DNA of 49,995 bases from Leptospirales bacterium (GCA_019694685.1 JAIBBM010000031.1:1-49995), one strand, 5' to 3'. Counted from the first letter of the stretch, positions 34,465 through 43,810 are shown. Notes: generated by a model not told the origin, from the letters alone. Numbers and translations: made by a program.

Positions 34465-35756
34465 ATGAAGATGCCTCAAACGAAAATCCTTCTGGTCGCG
34501 CTTGCCCTGAACGGTGCACTTTTCGCCCAGGAAGTGCCCAGAGATCCAGCAGCAGAAAACAAACCAGCCACGGAGCCTGCAAAACAGGCAGATCCGGCGC
34601 AGACAAATACACAAACGCCTTCTTCGCAGACACCCGCTCTGCCGGATGCCAGCATTCAGGTCAGTCTGCAACTGGTTTCAAACAGCGTCTTTCGCGGAGA
34701 CGACACATTCAAAGGCCGTGCGCAACAAAAGCGCAAGCAGTACGGCACTCATTCAGGCGAATGGATGTTCCAACCTTCCATTACTTTCAACACCCCTCTA
34801 GAAGGGCTCACATTCAACTGGGTAGGAAGCTTTGCTCTGGCTGGACGACAGGACACGGACGTTGACCAGAGAATCGAATCCGGCAGAGACGGAAATGAAA
34901 CTACTTTTTTTGATTCTTACATGGCTCCATCGCCAGTGGCTCTTCCACTGCCGCAGCTTTCGCACAGGCAAGAACAGATCTGATCAATACATTCGGCGGA
35001 GTGGGACCTGTGCCTGCGGCGACTGCGAACTCTTTTCCAACTCGTGCGGTGGCAGATTATTCGATCTATGCGCCTTACAAAGAAGCAAACGGTCTTCGCA
35101 GATTGGATGAAATGGACTGGACTCTTGGATATGAGCGCCAGACGAAAATTGGGACCATGGGCGGAGGCCTACTCGTGCAGACCATGTCAGACGCCACGGG
35201 GAAAGCAAATCCATTCATCAGTGGTGGCAGTGGATACATACTCACTGAATTCTTCCTCACGTACGCCCTACCTCAATTCAAAGATTTGAAACTATATGCT
35301 GGTGCCGATGTGATCAGATCAGACCAGTATTACAAGCTGACGTATTCCCACGAATTTCCAATCAATGACTCCATGTCTGTGTCCGTGAACACCGGCCCAG
35401 GTTACATGGTCACCCAGAATCTACAGGGAGTTCGCGATGTTCCTACGACCGTTCAACTGAACGTCAAAGGATTCAACGTTGGATTCAACGCAGTCTACAG
35501 ACCAAAGCTTGAATTTTTTGACACGGACACCGCAACCACTCGTGCAGTGTGGCTTGATGGTGGATCGACCAAAGCAGACGGCCTTGTGGCAGATCCATCC
35601 AAATACCAGGCAGGTGTTGTATCCGATGCAATCAACGGAGCCATCACGCAGGCGGTACGTACACGATCAGGAAATACAAACTACAACTACGTGCCGCGCC
35701 AGAAGCTTCCACACTGGTTGTACTTTGTAAACCTGGGGTATACTTCCACTTTCTAG
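34465..35756 (+). pseudogene. Outer-membrane protein gene with a single-base frameshift
   Basis: The first frame, from ATG 34465, gives a signal peptide ending LFAQ, a Pro/Ala/Thr/Gln spacer and the first barrel strands to FFDSYMAPSP. The rest continues one frame over from about SGSSTAAAFAQARTDLINTF to the end LGYTSTF, with alternating strands typical of an outer-membrane barrel and a C-terminal Phe. One extra base at the CC of 34933-34934 joins both parts (MAPSPSGSSTAA) into about 430 residues. Substrate not evident. As with the two genes to the left, a sequencing error should be excluded first. Confidence 0.7.
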
Positions 35757-35779
35757 AACCAAAATCTGAACATTTTAGA

Positions 35780-35817
35780 CGATCCGGATAAAACCGGATC
35801 GCATTGCTTCGCAGCAA
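35780..35817. terminator. Hairpins between convergent genes
   Basis: CGATCCGG (35780-35787) and CCGGATCG (35794-35801) form an 8-base stem with an ATAAAA loop. A second small stem, TTGCT/AGCAA (35804-35817), follows. They lie between the convergent outer-membrane and Fur-family genes. No strong T run follows either side, so termination is likely but not certain. Confidence 0.45.
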
Positions 35818-35820
35818 GCG

Positions 35821-36246
35821 TCATGCCGCGCATTTTGAGCACGTACCATAAACCTCAAATGCGTGCGAAGTGACTTTGAATCCTTTGTCTTTTTTGGGAG
35901 CCGGGATTCGATCTGGCACAAAACAAACATCAATACAAAACGCCGCTCCACACTCTAGACAGATGGCATGATGGTGGTGATGTCCCGCCTGAAATTCAAA
36001 GCGCGCCGTACCCTTGTTCTGTAAATTGATATGACTGATAAATCCGGTGCCTGTAAGCATAAGAAGGTTGCGGTACACAGTATCCAGGGTTACATGCGAG
36101 AATTTTTTTTTCACTCGAGTGTGTACGTCGCGTGCAGTCAGGGGCGCCCTTGCCTCAGACAAGACTCTCAGAATTTCCATCCGCTGCGGGGTCAGCTTCT
36201 GGCCATTTTTCCTGAGAGATTGAAAACATTGTTCCAGCGTATACAT
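35821..36246 (-). CDS. zur: Fur-family metalloregulator, probably Zur
   Basis: A 141-residue Fur-superfamily repressor. The winged helix covers KLTPQRMEILRVLSEARAPLTARDVHTRV and HVTLDTVYRNLLML. The metal part has a His run (AGHHHHHAICLECGAAFC), and paired CxxC motifs (CLEC, CSKC) form the structural zinc site. Zur is preferred over Fur or PerR because the gene faces a DUF2796/ZrgA zinc gene set. Leptospiral genomes hold several Fur paralogues, so the metal is inferred. Confidence 0.85.
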   Translation of the reverse strand: MYTLEQCFQSLRKNGQKLTPQRMEILRVLSEARAPLTARDVHTRVKKKFSHVTLDTVYRNLLMLTGTGFISHINLQNKGTARFEFQAGHHHHHAICLECGAAFCIDVCFVPDRIPAPKKDKGFKVTSHAFEVYGTCSKCAA

Positions 36247-36400
36247 AGAAGACTCGGCTTAGATGGACTCCCTAACCGAACGATCGTCAAGTATAAATCC
36301 TTTTTTTGTCCGCATAGACACCGGGCGCTCGTATTAAACAAAGTACGTGGGCAGATGTGTTGTTTCCCCGGATAGCACCCAGGAATATTTCTAGACAAGA

Positions 36401-36419
36401 AAATACTTATTTACAAATA
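36401..36419. promoter_or_regulatory. AT-rich dyads between zur and zrgA, possible operator
   Basis: AAATA-CT-TATTT-AC-AAATA: two overlapping 5-base inverted repeats 22-40 bases before the zrgA start. The position fits a Zur-type operator or promoter, but the sequence does not match a known Zur box. Confidence 0.25.
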
Positions 36420-36440
36420 TACGACTCTGGAGTAAAATCA

Positions 36441-36989
36441 ATGACAATGAATCGTATTCCCCTGACCATCTCTATTGCATTTCTCACCATTTTGGTGCCC
36501 ATATTTGCAGAACCTCACCGTGAGCACGGGGCCCATGAGCATGGGATCGCCTCTCTGGATGTCACCGTGGATGGGAACAAAGTGGATATTGACCTGCATT
36601 CTCCCGCAGTGAATATAATTGGATTTGAACACAGCGCACGCACTGCAGCAGACAAAGCCAGACAGCAGGCCGGCCTGGACCGGATTCGCAAGAATCTGTC
36701 GGTTCTTTTCCAGTTTGACCCTTCGCGCGGCTGCAAAATCAAAATCAAAGACTTGAAGATTGAAACAGAACAGCATGCGGATCATCCGGGGGAAAAAACA
36801 GGGGAACATAGTGAACTGGATGGGGAGTTCGAGGTGACTTGCGCGAAATCACCCGCGGGTTCAAAATTGAAATTCGCCTTCACGAAGATATTCCGGGATT
36901 TTAATCTGACAAAAATTCGTGTACAAGTGATGTCGGATCATCCTGTGTCCACTGTCATAGAAAACGACGAGGGAAGTGTAGAGCTTTGA
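36441..36989 (+). CDS. zrgA: DUF2796 zinc-uptake protein, ZrgA-like
   Basis: Exported protein of 182 residues with a signal peptide (to FAEP) and a His-rich start (HREHGAHEHG). It has the family segments VDIDLHSPAVNIIGFEHSA and LFQFDPSRGCKIK, a second His/Glu stretch (EQHADHPGEKTGEHSE) and a final LTKIRVQVMS strand. DUF2796 includes ZrgA, a zinc-regulated periplasmic protein needed for zinc uptake in Vibrio. GGAG precedes the ATG. The stop overlaps the ABC ATPase start (TTGA), so the three genes form an operon facing zur. Confidence 0.85.
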   Translation: MTMNRIPLTISIAFLTILVPIFAEPHREHGAHEHGIASLDVTVDGNKVDIDLHSPAVNIIGFEHSARTAADKARQQAGLDRIRKNLSVLFQFDPSRGCKIKIKDLKIETEQHADHPGEKTGEHSELDGEFEVTCAKSPAGSKLKFAFTKIFRDFNLTKIRVQVMSDHPVSTVIENDEGSVEL

Positions 36990-37738
36990 ATGCAATTGAA
37001 ATAAAGGACCTTCGCTTCGCATACAGCCACGGTCCTGAAATTCTAGAAATGCCAGAGTTTCACGTGCGCCAGGGAGAAAAGGTATTTCTCTTTGGCCCAA
37101 GCGGCAGCGGAAAGACCACTCTGTTGTCCATCATCACTGGAATTCTATCCGCCCGTTCCGGTCGCGTTTCCGTCCTGGGAGAAGATCTCACCCGGCTCAG
37201 CGCGTCTGCCAGGGACCGACTGCGCGGCACTCGAATGGGATATATTTTTCAAATGTTCAATCTACTTCCTTACCTTTCTGTCATAGATAACATTCTATTG
37301 CCATGCAAAATGAACCCTCATCGCGCAGAGAGAGTGGGCGCGGACGTGGAGGCGGAAGCATGGATCATCGCAGAGCACCTGGGAATCGCAGAGCACGCGC
37401 ACAAGAAACCATCCGATCTCAGCGTGGGTCAGCAGCAAAGAGTGGCCGCAGCAAGAGCACTTCTCGGGAATCCAGATCTCATCATCGCAGATGAACCTAC
37501 TTCCGCGCTCGACACGGACCATCGCGAAAGCTTCCTTGAGCTTTTATTCACGAATACAAAGAAGAGCGGAGCGGCGGTTCTGTTTGTGAGCCACGATCGA
37601 TCCCTTGCCAGATTGTTTGACCGTTCGATTTCATTGCCTGATCTAAATCTGGCGGCACCTTCTGTAAGCCCGGCCATCAAAAAACCAGCCACGAAAGTAA
37701 CCAGAACCTCATCCGGCAAACGGGTACAAAAGAAATGA
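36986..37738 (+). CDS. ABC transporter ATPase, LolD/MacB type
   Basis: ATP-binding subunit of 250 residues starting at TTG. Walker A GPSGSGKT is at residues 37-44, Q-loop region YIFQMFNLLPYLSV, signature LSVGQQQRV and Walker B LIIADEPTSALD, then the H-loop FVSHD. It belongs to the class that partners FtsX-fold permeases. It has an unusual Lys/Pro/Thr-rich C-terminal tail of about 25 residues. ATGA overlap with the permease gene. A zinc-related role is inferred from zrgA and zur. Confidence 0.9.
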   Translation: MNAIEIKDLRFAYSHGPEILEMPEFHVRQGEKVFLFGPSGSGKTTLLSIITGILSARSGRVSVLGEDLTRLSASARDRLRGTRMGYIFQMFNLLPYLSVIDNILLPCKMNPHRAERVGADVEAEAWIIAEHLGIAEHAHKKPSDLSVGQQQRVAAARALLGNPDLIIADEPTSALDTDHRESFLELLFTNTKKSGAAVLFVSHDRSLARLFDRSISLPDLNLAAPSVSPAIKKPATKVTRTSSGKRVQKK

Positions 37739-38997
37739 ACTACATTCGCCTGACACTTCATTCACTCAAGAATAGAGCGCTTACAACTTCTCTTACTGTG
37801 CTTTCGATTGGACTATCCATTGGATTGTTCTTTGGAGTAGAGCGAGTAAGAACTGCGGCCAGAGAAAGTTTTGAAGGCACAATCAGCGGCGCACAACTCC
37901 TGGTAGGCGCACGAACAGGCGGAGTCCAGCTCCTGCTCTATTCCATCTTTCATATTGGAGACTCCACTAACAATGTCAGTTATCAGTCATTCAAAGACTG
38001 GTCGGGGAGAAAAGGTGTACTGTGGACCATCCCATTTTCGCTCGGAGATAGCCATCGCGGCTATCGCGTAGTCGGCACAAACGAAAACTTCTATAAATAC
38101 TACAAATTTCGTGATAGCAGATCACTGGAGTTTACTTCCGGCGCTCCGAACGCGGATTTATTCGACGTAGTCCTTGGATCTGAAGTGGCTGAAAAGTTAC
38201 ACTACGGACTCGGAGAGAAGGTACTCGTTTCTCACGGAGTTGCGGCCAAAACCCTGGAATCGCACGAAGACAAACCCTTTACAGTGCGAGGAATTCTTAA
38301 GCGCACGGGCACTCCGATTGATCGATCTTTGTTCATCAGCCTGGAGGGAATGGAAGCGATTCACATCGACTGGAAGGGCGGATACGCTCCATCAGAAGAG
38401 GAACGCATCAGCGCAGACCGGGTGCGCAAAATGAAAATCAAAGTGGATACCGTGACTGCGTTTCTGGTTGGTCTGCAAAACAGAAGTCAGGTTCTCACTT
38501 TTATGCGAAACGTGAACGACTACAAAGAGGAGCCACTCACAGCAGTGGTTCCGGCCTACGCTCTCCAACAACTCTGGCGAATCGTGGGATACGCAGAAGA
38601 TGCACTGCGAATCATCAGCGTCTTTGTGGTACTCGTTGGAATTACCGGCATGATTCTTTCTATATATACCACTTTAAACGAACGGAGAAGAGAAATGTCC
38701 ATTCTTCGTTCTCTCGGGGCAAGATCGCATCATATTCTTCTTCTGCTCGTATCAGAAGCGTTCCTACTTACGGTCGCCGGTTGCATCACGGGAATTGTTT
38801 TCGTTTACGCGCTGTTAGGTGGACTGCAACCGATCATTGAAGATCAGTTCGGGATCTTCATACCCGTGCAAATGCCAACGCTTATGGAGTTTGGCTATCT
38901 GGGATGCGTCCTGGCTGCAGGCATTCTGGCTGGCCTCATCCCCGCCTGGACTGCATACAGGAATGCTCTACATGACGGTTTGAGCGTTCGAGTCTAA
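37735..38997 (+). CDS. FtsX/MacB-fold ABC transporter permease
   Basis: Membrane subunit of 420 residues: one N-terminal helix (residues about 12-30), a large periplasmic domain of about 240 residues, then three C-terminal helices (RIISVFVVLVGITGMILSIY, FLLTVAGCITGIVFVYALL, GYLGCVLAAGILAGLIPAW) with the NERRREMSILRSLGA coupling segment. Such permeases usually extract lipoproteins or drive envelope machines rather than import ions. Here it is coupled to a DUF2796 gene, similar in outline to the Zur-controlled zrg set of Vibrio. Confidence 0.88.
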   Translation: MNYIRLTLHSLKNRALTTSLTVLSIGLSIGLFFGVERVRTAARESFEGTISGAQLLVGARTGGVQLLLYSIFHIGDSTNNVSYQSFKDWSGRKGVLWTIPFSLGDSHRGYRVVGTNENFYKYYKFRDSRSLEFTSGAPNADLFDVVLGSEVAEKLHYGLGEKVLVSHGVAAKTLESHEDKPFTVRGILKRTGTPIDRSLFISLEGMEAIHIDWKGGYAPSEEERISADRVRKMKIKVDTVTAFLVGLQNRSQVLTFMRNVNDYKEEPLTAVVPAYALQQLWRIVGYAEDALRIISVFVVLVGITGMILSIYTTLNERRREMSILRSLGARSHHILLLLVSEAFLLTVAGCITGIVFVYALLGGLQPIIEDQFGIFIPVQMPTLMEFGYLGCVLAAGILAGLIPAWTAYRNALHDGLSVRV

Positions 38998-39076
38998 AGA
39001 TCTTGCATCTTTTTGACCGCGCGGGCCGCATCTAAAAACGGTTGCGCACACTGAAGAGGACCATCACACTCGGCTC

Positions 39077-40288
39077 ATGATGCGATGGAAGCCGGTCCTC
39101 TTGCTGTTCGCGATCTTCGGCTTTCTAGCAGTGGCCTTTGCTCTGTTCTTCGGGGCCCTTTCCATTTTCGACTCTCCACTCTATGCATTCAGACTCCTGG
39201 CCTATGGAAATTCTGACACGGACGACTTCAAGATATTCGCGGAGAGGAGAATTGAAAAGGCCTCACTGCCTTCTTTCATTGAGCGAACAACTCTCGACAT
39301 CCCTGCGCAAGTATCCCTGCCCTATAGTGGAGAACAAAGAACAGAAAACATAGAAGAGTTTCTCAAAAAAGCAGACACACGTGCATTCCTTGTGATCAAG
39401 GATGATCGCATCGCAGTTGAGAAATACTGGAACTCTTCGCGGGACTCCATCAATACTTCTTTCTCCGTAGTAAAATCATTTGATTCAGCCATGATTGGAG
39501 CGGCTATTTCGGATGGGCTGATCGGGTCTGTGGACGACCCTGTAATAGAATACATTCCCGAAATTGCAGGCAGGGGACTCGATCAGTTGACCATTCGCAA
39601 TCTGATTCGAATGGACACTGGAATCGAATACAAACATAACTTCGAGATCCCCTTCTTTCGCATTCCATTTGGAGATGACGCGCGCACTTACTATGGAGGG
39701 AATCTCCATCGCGTTGCATTCAGCGTGCGGCCGTCTGCCAGTCCGATTGGCCCGGCCTTCCGATACAACAACTACCATCCACTGCTTGAGGGCATCATCA
39801 TCGAACGAGTCACTCGCATGCCGGTTGCGAAATATCTGGAACAAAAAATTTGGAAACCGATGGGTGCAGAATACGACGCGTCCTGGAGTCTGGACCAGTC
39901 TGACGGCTTTGAAAAAATGGAAAGTGGACTCAACGCGCGCGCGATCGACTATGCACGATTTGGTCTTCTTTATCTGCATCAGGGCAAATGGAACGGCAAG
40001 AACATTCTTCCGGCAGAATGGGTTCGAATCTCTACTACTCCAGATTCACCGGAAAGACCGTTTGATACATTTCAGGGCTGGCAGAAGCTGGGTGGCTACT
40101 ATGCGTATCATTTCTGGGGCTTGCATGCCCCGAACAACCAGAACGATTTCATGGCTATGGGAAACTACGGACAGATCATCTACGTCGCTCCCAGAAAAAA
40201 CATTGTGATTGTAAGACTCGGATCGCGCGACAGCCAGACCATTCCCTTCGGAGTGTTGTTTCGCGAACTGGTAAACCAGATCCGGTAG
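39077..40288 (+). CDS. Serine beta-lactamase-fold hydrolase (class C/NylB-like)
   Basis: A 403-residue protein anchored by an N-terminal hydrophobic helix (residues about 7-30). The nucleophile motif SxxK is S130-V-V-K133 in TSFSVVKSFDS. The second motif Y-x-N is Y230-N-N232, and a GNYGQ strand stands for the third motif. Relatives are esterases, amide hydrolases such as NylB, and penicillin-binding-like enzymes; true beta-lactamase action need not apply. The branching enzyme follows after seven bases. Confidence 0.85.
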   Translation: MMRWKPVLLLFAIFGFLAVAFALFFGALSIFDSPLYAFRLLAYGNSDTDDFKIFAERRIEKASLPSFIERTTLDIPAQVSLPYSGEQRTENIEEFLKKADTRAFLVIKDDRIAVEKYWNSSRDSINTSFSVVKSFDSAMIGAAISDGLIGSVDDPVIEYIPEIAGRGLDQLTIRNLIRMDTGIEYKHNFEIPFFRIPFGDDARTYYGGNLHRVAFSVRPSASPIGPAFRYNNYHPLLEGIIIERVTRMPVAKYLEQKIWKPMGAEYDASWSLDQSDGFEKMESGLNARAIDYARFGLLYLHQGKWNGKNILPAEWVRISTTPDSPERPFDTFQGWQKLGGYYAYHFWGLHAPNNQNDFMAMGNYGQIIYVAPRKNIVIVRLGSRDSQTIPFGVLFRELVNQIR

Positions 40289-40295
40289 GCGCGAC

Positions 40296-42278
40296 GTGCT
40301 CAAGACCATTCACACGGATCCAGGACTGCTGCCATTTAGACCGCGCATTCTCAGACGTTATGCGCGCATCCAGGAAGTGCAAGATCGCATCACAAACGGT
40401 CTTTCTCTCACCGACTTTGCTTCCGGATACCTGTACTTTGGGATGCACACCACAGCGGAAGGATGGGTCTTTCGAGAATGGGCGCCTAACGCCTCAGAAA
40501 TGTTTCTGGTTGGCGATTTTTCGCAGTGGCAAATCCGCGAAGAGTTCAGAGTCCATAAACATGGATCCAACTGGGAAATCCAATTGGGTCACACTCAAAT
40601 CCAACCAGGGCAGCTTTACAAATTGTGGATGCGATGGCCGGGCGGAGAAGGATTTCGCCTTCCTTCTTACGGAAGACGCATGGTGCAGGATGCAAATACC
40701 AAAATATTCACCGCAGAGGTTCCACACCGCGAAGAGTACAAATGGAAAGTGCAAAATTTCGATCGCGGAAGAACTCCTCCCTTTATTTACGAAGTGCACG
40801 TTGGAATGTCTTCTGAAGAAGAAAAGGTTTCTACCTTCAACGAATTCAGACTGAACATACTTCCGCGCATTCACAGGCTGGGCTACAATACGATCCAGAT
40901 GATGGCGGTGCAGGAACATCCTTACTACGGATCATTCGGATATCATGTGTCTAATTTCTTCGCAGTATCCAGCAGATTTGGAACTCCGGAGGAACTCAAG
41001 CAATTGATCGATGAAGCGCATTCTCTTGGCATCGCAGTCATCATGGATCTGGTTCACTCTCACTCTGTTAAAAACATAGATGAAGGACTCGCTCTGTTTG
41101 ACGGCACACCCTTTCAATATTTTCATGATGGCCCGCGCAGACTACACTCGGCCTGGGACTCTCTGTGTTTCAATTATTCAAAACCAGAAGTCATCCATTT
41201 CCTTTTGTCCAACTGCAAATACTGGCTTGAAGAGTACAAATTTGACGGGTTTCGCTTCGATGGAGTTACTTCGATGATGTACATTCATCATGGAATGGGT
41301 GTGGATTTCATGCGATACGAAATGTATTACGATGGCAATCAGGATGAAGATGCAATTACGTACCTGGCCCTGGCAAACAAGCTCATCCACGCCATCAACC
41401 CAAACGCAATCACAATCGCGGAAGATGTAAGCGGTATGCCTGGACTTGCGTCCTCAGTGGAAAATGGCGGCTATGGATTCGATTTCAGATTGGCCATGGG
41501 AATTCCAGACTACTGGATCAAAGTGATCAAAGAGTTGCCGGACGAAAAATGGAACGTTGGTAACATCTACTACGAGATGACCAATCACAGAGCGGAAGAG
41601 AAAACAATCGCATATAGCGAATCTCACGATCAGGCACTGGTGGGAGACAAAACCATCATGTTTCGCCTGACAGATGCTGAAATGTATTTCGCCATGCACC
41701 GTCAGGCGCAAAGCCTCGTGATCGATCGTGCCATGGCCCTCCACAAAATGATTCGCCTCATCGTATGCGCATGCAGCGGCGGCGGGTATTTGAACTTTAT
41801 GGGAAACGAATTTGGCCATCCAGAATGGATCGACTTCCCGCGCGAAGGCAACGGCTGGTCTTACAAATACGCACGCCGTCAATGGCATTTATCGCAAGAT
41901 CCCAATTTACGTTTTCGTTTCCTGGAACTATTCGATCACGACATGATCGCCCTGATTCGTTCTTCAGACATGTTCACTCAGGAGTTTCCGGAAGTACGTC
42001 ACCAGCACGAAGGCAACCAGACTCTTGCATTTCAGAGAGGATCTCTCTACTTCATTTTTAACTTCAATCCAACGCAATCCTTCGAACATTATGAACTGGC
42101 CGCCTGGCCTGGAAACTACTCCATCATTCTCAACACAGACCGTGACATCTACGGCGGCTTTGCTCGCATAGATGAAAGTCTGACGTATGCAACCACGGGC
42201 ACGGAAGGCGGACCGGCTACAAACTCACTCAAACTCTATTTGCCAAGCCGGACCGCGCTCGTACTGCGACGCATTTGA
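40296..42278 (+). CDS. glgB: Eukaryotic-type 1,4-alpha-glucan branching enzyme (GH13)
   Basis: Glycogen branching enzyme of 660 residues starting at GTG. An N-terminal CBM48 domain (about 40-145) has GWVFREWAPNASEMFLVGDF. The GH13 barrel begins at FIYEVHVGMS, with YYGSFGYHVSNFFAVSSRFGTP, the nucleophile Asp322 in FRFDGVTSM, acid Glu376 in IAEDVSGMP and Asp446 in SESHDQ, then the C-terminal beta domain. The wording of these motifs matches animal/plant GBE1-type enzymes more than the E. coli GlgB type. No glgA or glgC is seen nearby. Confidence 0.93.
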   Translation: MLKTIHTDPGLLPFRPRILRRYARIQEVQDRITNGLSLTDFASGYLYFGMHTTAEGWVFREWAPNASEMFLVGDFSQWQIREEFRVHKHGSNWEIQLGHTQIQPGQLYKLWMRWPGGEGFRLPSYGRRMVQDANTKIFTAEVPHREEYKWKVQNFDRGRTPPFIYEVHVGMSSEEEKVSTFNEFRLNILPRIHRLGYNTIQMMAVQEHPYYGSFGYHVSNFFAVSSRFGTPEELKQLIDEAHSLGIAVIMDLVHSHSVKNIDEGLALFDGTPFQYFHDGPRRLHSAWDSLCFNYSKPEVIHFLLSNCKYWLEEYKFDGFRFDGVTSMMYIHHGMGVDFMRYEMYYDGNQDEDAITYLALANKLIHAINPNAITIAEDVSGMPGLASSVENGGYGFDFRLAMGIPDYWIKVIKELPDEKWNVGNIYYEMTNHRAEEKTIAYSESHDQALVGDKTIMFRLTDAEMYFAMHRQAQSLVIDRAMALHKMIRLIVCACSGGGYLNFMGNEFGHPEWIDFPREGNGWSYKYARRQWHLSQDPNLRFRFLELFDHDMIALIRSSDMFTQEFPEVRHQHEGNQTLAFQRGSLYFIFNFNPTQSFEHYELAAWPGNYSIILNTDRDIYGGFARIDESLTYATTGTEGGPATNSLKLYLPSRTALVLRRI

Positions 42279-42301
42279 ACGTTCCGTCCGCGAAGCTAAA
42301 G

Positions 42302-42784
42302 CTAATTTACGAACTCAATCTTCGGAGACGTGTCACCGAGAATTTGCATGAAACCGTTGTCCTTGCGAACCCACATTTTGAATTTGCGCCCGGCTGGATC
42401 TCTAAGCCATGGAAAGTTCCCTTTATACGTATGACTGTCGGAGTCGTACTTGATTAAACAGGTTCCTATGAGCGCGGGGCAATGCCACTGCGCGAAAATT
42501 TCGCCGTAGTAACCCTGCAGTTCGTCTTTGCGCGGCGGCCGATCTGGATAGCTGCATGTGCCCGGAGTCACGCCTGCAAAGTTATTTCCGGCAGCCTTTC
42601 CAGAACTTTCGAAGAAGATGCGAAGATTGGATGTGTCATCCACCTCTACCTTCGCATTCGGACCCGTTTTACAAAACAGAGGCCAGTAGTTGCCACCTGG
42701 ACCGGCCACAGATTGTGCGAGAAGAGAACCACTGAACAGGATGCTCAGGCCAAAAGAAAATATTACATATTTCAAGTTTCTCAT
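42302..42784 (-). CDS. Exported protein of unknown function
   Basis: A 160-residue protein with a signal peptide cleaved after about SLLAQ. The mature part is rich in Trp, Tyr and Gly with three or four Cys (LFCKTG, GTCSYPDRPP, WHCPALIGTC), probably disulphide bonded. Sense fragments include YYGEIFAQWHCPA and FPWLRDPAGRKFKMW. No family recognised. It converges with glgB and is followed by a short unassigned stretch before the RidA gene. Confidence 0.6.
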   Translation of the reverse strand: MRNLKYVIFSFGLSILFSGSLLAQSVAGPGGNYWPLFCKTGPNAKVEVDDTSNLRIFFESSGKAAGNNFAGVTPGTCSYPDRPPRKDELQGYYGEIFAQWHCPALIGTCLIKYDSDSHTYKGNFPWLRDPAGRKFKMWVRKDNGFMQILGDTSPKIEFVN

Positions 42785-42935
42785 CCTTCCACCAAACCAT
42801 GCACAGATGCCGATTTCAACAGTATTTCTTCATGAAAAAACGAACATCTCACCTACTCCCGGAAGAGAACCGATCTCGCCACAACAGTGGCCCATGGATC
42901 CGTTGGAACATTCCAGAGTTGCGACGAAAACTCCA

Positions 42936-43361
42936 TCAATGAGTTGAAAAGACTACTTCGATTTCGACTCGAACTTCAGGAGCCGCAAGTCCCGTCACTC
43001 CGACCATCGTGGATGCAGGACGATGCGCGGTTTCAGTGAAGAAAACTTCAAGTGCACGCGACACGGTTCGTGCCAACTCCGGAGTCAGGTTCACAACAAA
43101 AGTGCGAACTTGAACGATGCTTTGAACCTCTCTTGATTCCGCACGAAGAAGGCGCACAACGTTTTGCATGGCAAGGGTTGTCTCTTCACCAATGTCGATG
43201 TCCTGTGGAATGCGTCGGTCTGTATCCCATGCGACCATACCAGAAATGAATCCCACGCCCGACTGAATCATTGCAGGCGGCCGCATTTCTACAATGACGG
43301 CCTGGGAAAAACCACGACTCTTTGTTTCATACAAAGAGTCAATGTTCACTTCGCGCAACAT
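42936..43361 (-). CDS. RidA/YjgF-family protein
   Basis: Rid-family protein of 141 residues, related to enamine/imine deaminases. Seen are FSQAVIVEMRPPAMIQSGVGFISGMVAWD, EETTLAMQNVVRLL, VRTFVVN and the closing RPASTMVGVTGLAAPEVRVEIEVV. The Arg that marks active RidA lies in the last segment in most members; here VTGLAAPEVRVEIE holds the position, so activity is uncertain. The start (43361 or 43364) overlaps the stop of the SnoaL-like gene, indicating coupling. A longer form from 43403 would add a Cys-rich tail and is rejected. Confidence 0.85.
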   Translation of the reverse strand: MLREVNIDSLYETKSRGFSQAVIVEMRPPAMIQSGVGFISGMVAWDTDRRIPQDIDIGEETTLAMQNVVRLLRAESREVQSIVQVRTFVVNLTPELARTVSRALEVFFTETAHRPASTMVGVTGLAAPEVRVEIEVVFSTH

Positions 43362-43723
43362 CATCCAGCAGACGCAGCAGCCATGTCCTGAACAATCTGC
43401 CATTTATCTTCCATCTTGATCAGTGCGAATGCATTCTCAAACCGAAGCTTTGTTCCGGTCAGACGCGTTCTTACCGTTGCGGCAGACGGACCGATCGGCT
43501 CCCAGCCAAGAAAATCAATCTTTCGCACTTCTCCGCCAATCTGCTTTGACTGCAGCAAACTTGCGAACTGATCGCGCTCCAGAAATGCAATGCTTCCCGG
43601 AGCAGGAAAATTGGGCGCAACCACGCGAAAATTTGCATGGGTCACTTTCAAAAAGAGATCCCGGTCTTGCTCATCTCCTGCCCTGACAAACTGCTCAATC
43701 GAATCGCGAATTCCTTGTTCCAT
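43361..43723 (-). CDS. NTF2-fold (SnoaL/lumazine-binding-like) protein
   Basis: NTF2-like protein of 120 residues: IRDSIEQFVRAGDEQDRDLFLKV opening helices, HANFRVVAPN, and the strand region FENAFALIKMEDKWQIVQDM typical of the lumazine-binding-like branch. The start at 43723 is chosen for a GGAGG five bases upstream. It overlaps rid downstream and is divergent from a MarR gene, echoing the marR-SnoaL pair at 27 kb. Ligand unknown. Confidence 0.75.
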   Translation of the reverse strand: MEQGIRDSIEQFVRAGDEQDRDLFLKVTHANFRVVAPNFPAPGSIAFLERDQFASLLQSKQIGGEVRKIDFLGWEPIGPSAATVRTRLTGTKLRFENAFALIKMEDKWQIVQDMAAASAG

Positions 43724-43764
43724 ATGTGCCTCCATTTTTTACAACATTGCTCATTCGAACATAA

Positions 43765-43810
43765 TGTTGCATATGCACCAATATAGCCGCGAAATGTATC
43801 TTATGCAACA
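43765..43810. promoter_or_regulatory. Inverted repeats between SnoaL/rid operon and marR
   Basis: TGTTGCATA (43765-43773) and TATGCAACA (43802-43810) form a perfect 9-base inverted repeat with 28 bases between. The left arm is itself part of a TGCATATGCA palindrome (43768-43777). Placed between divergent genes, they are likely binding sites for the adjacent MarR protein. Confidence 0.6.

Noticed and set aside
42833..42935. Tiny open frames between the exported protein and RidA genes on both strands
   Set aside because: Under 40 codons, no ribosome site or recognisable sequence; left as intergenic.
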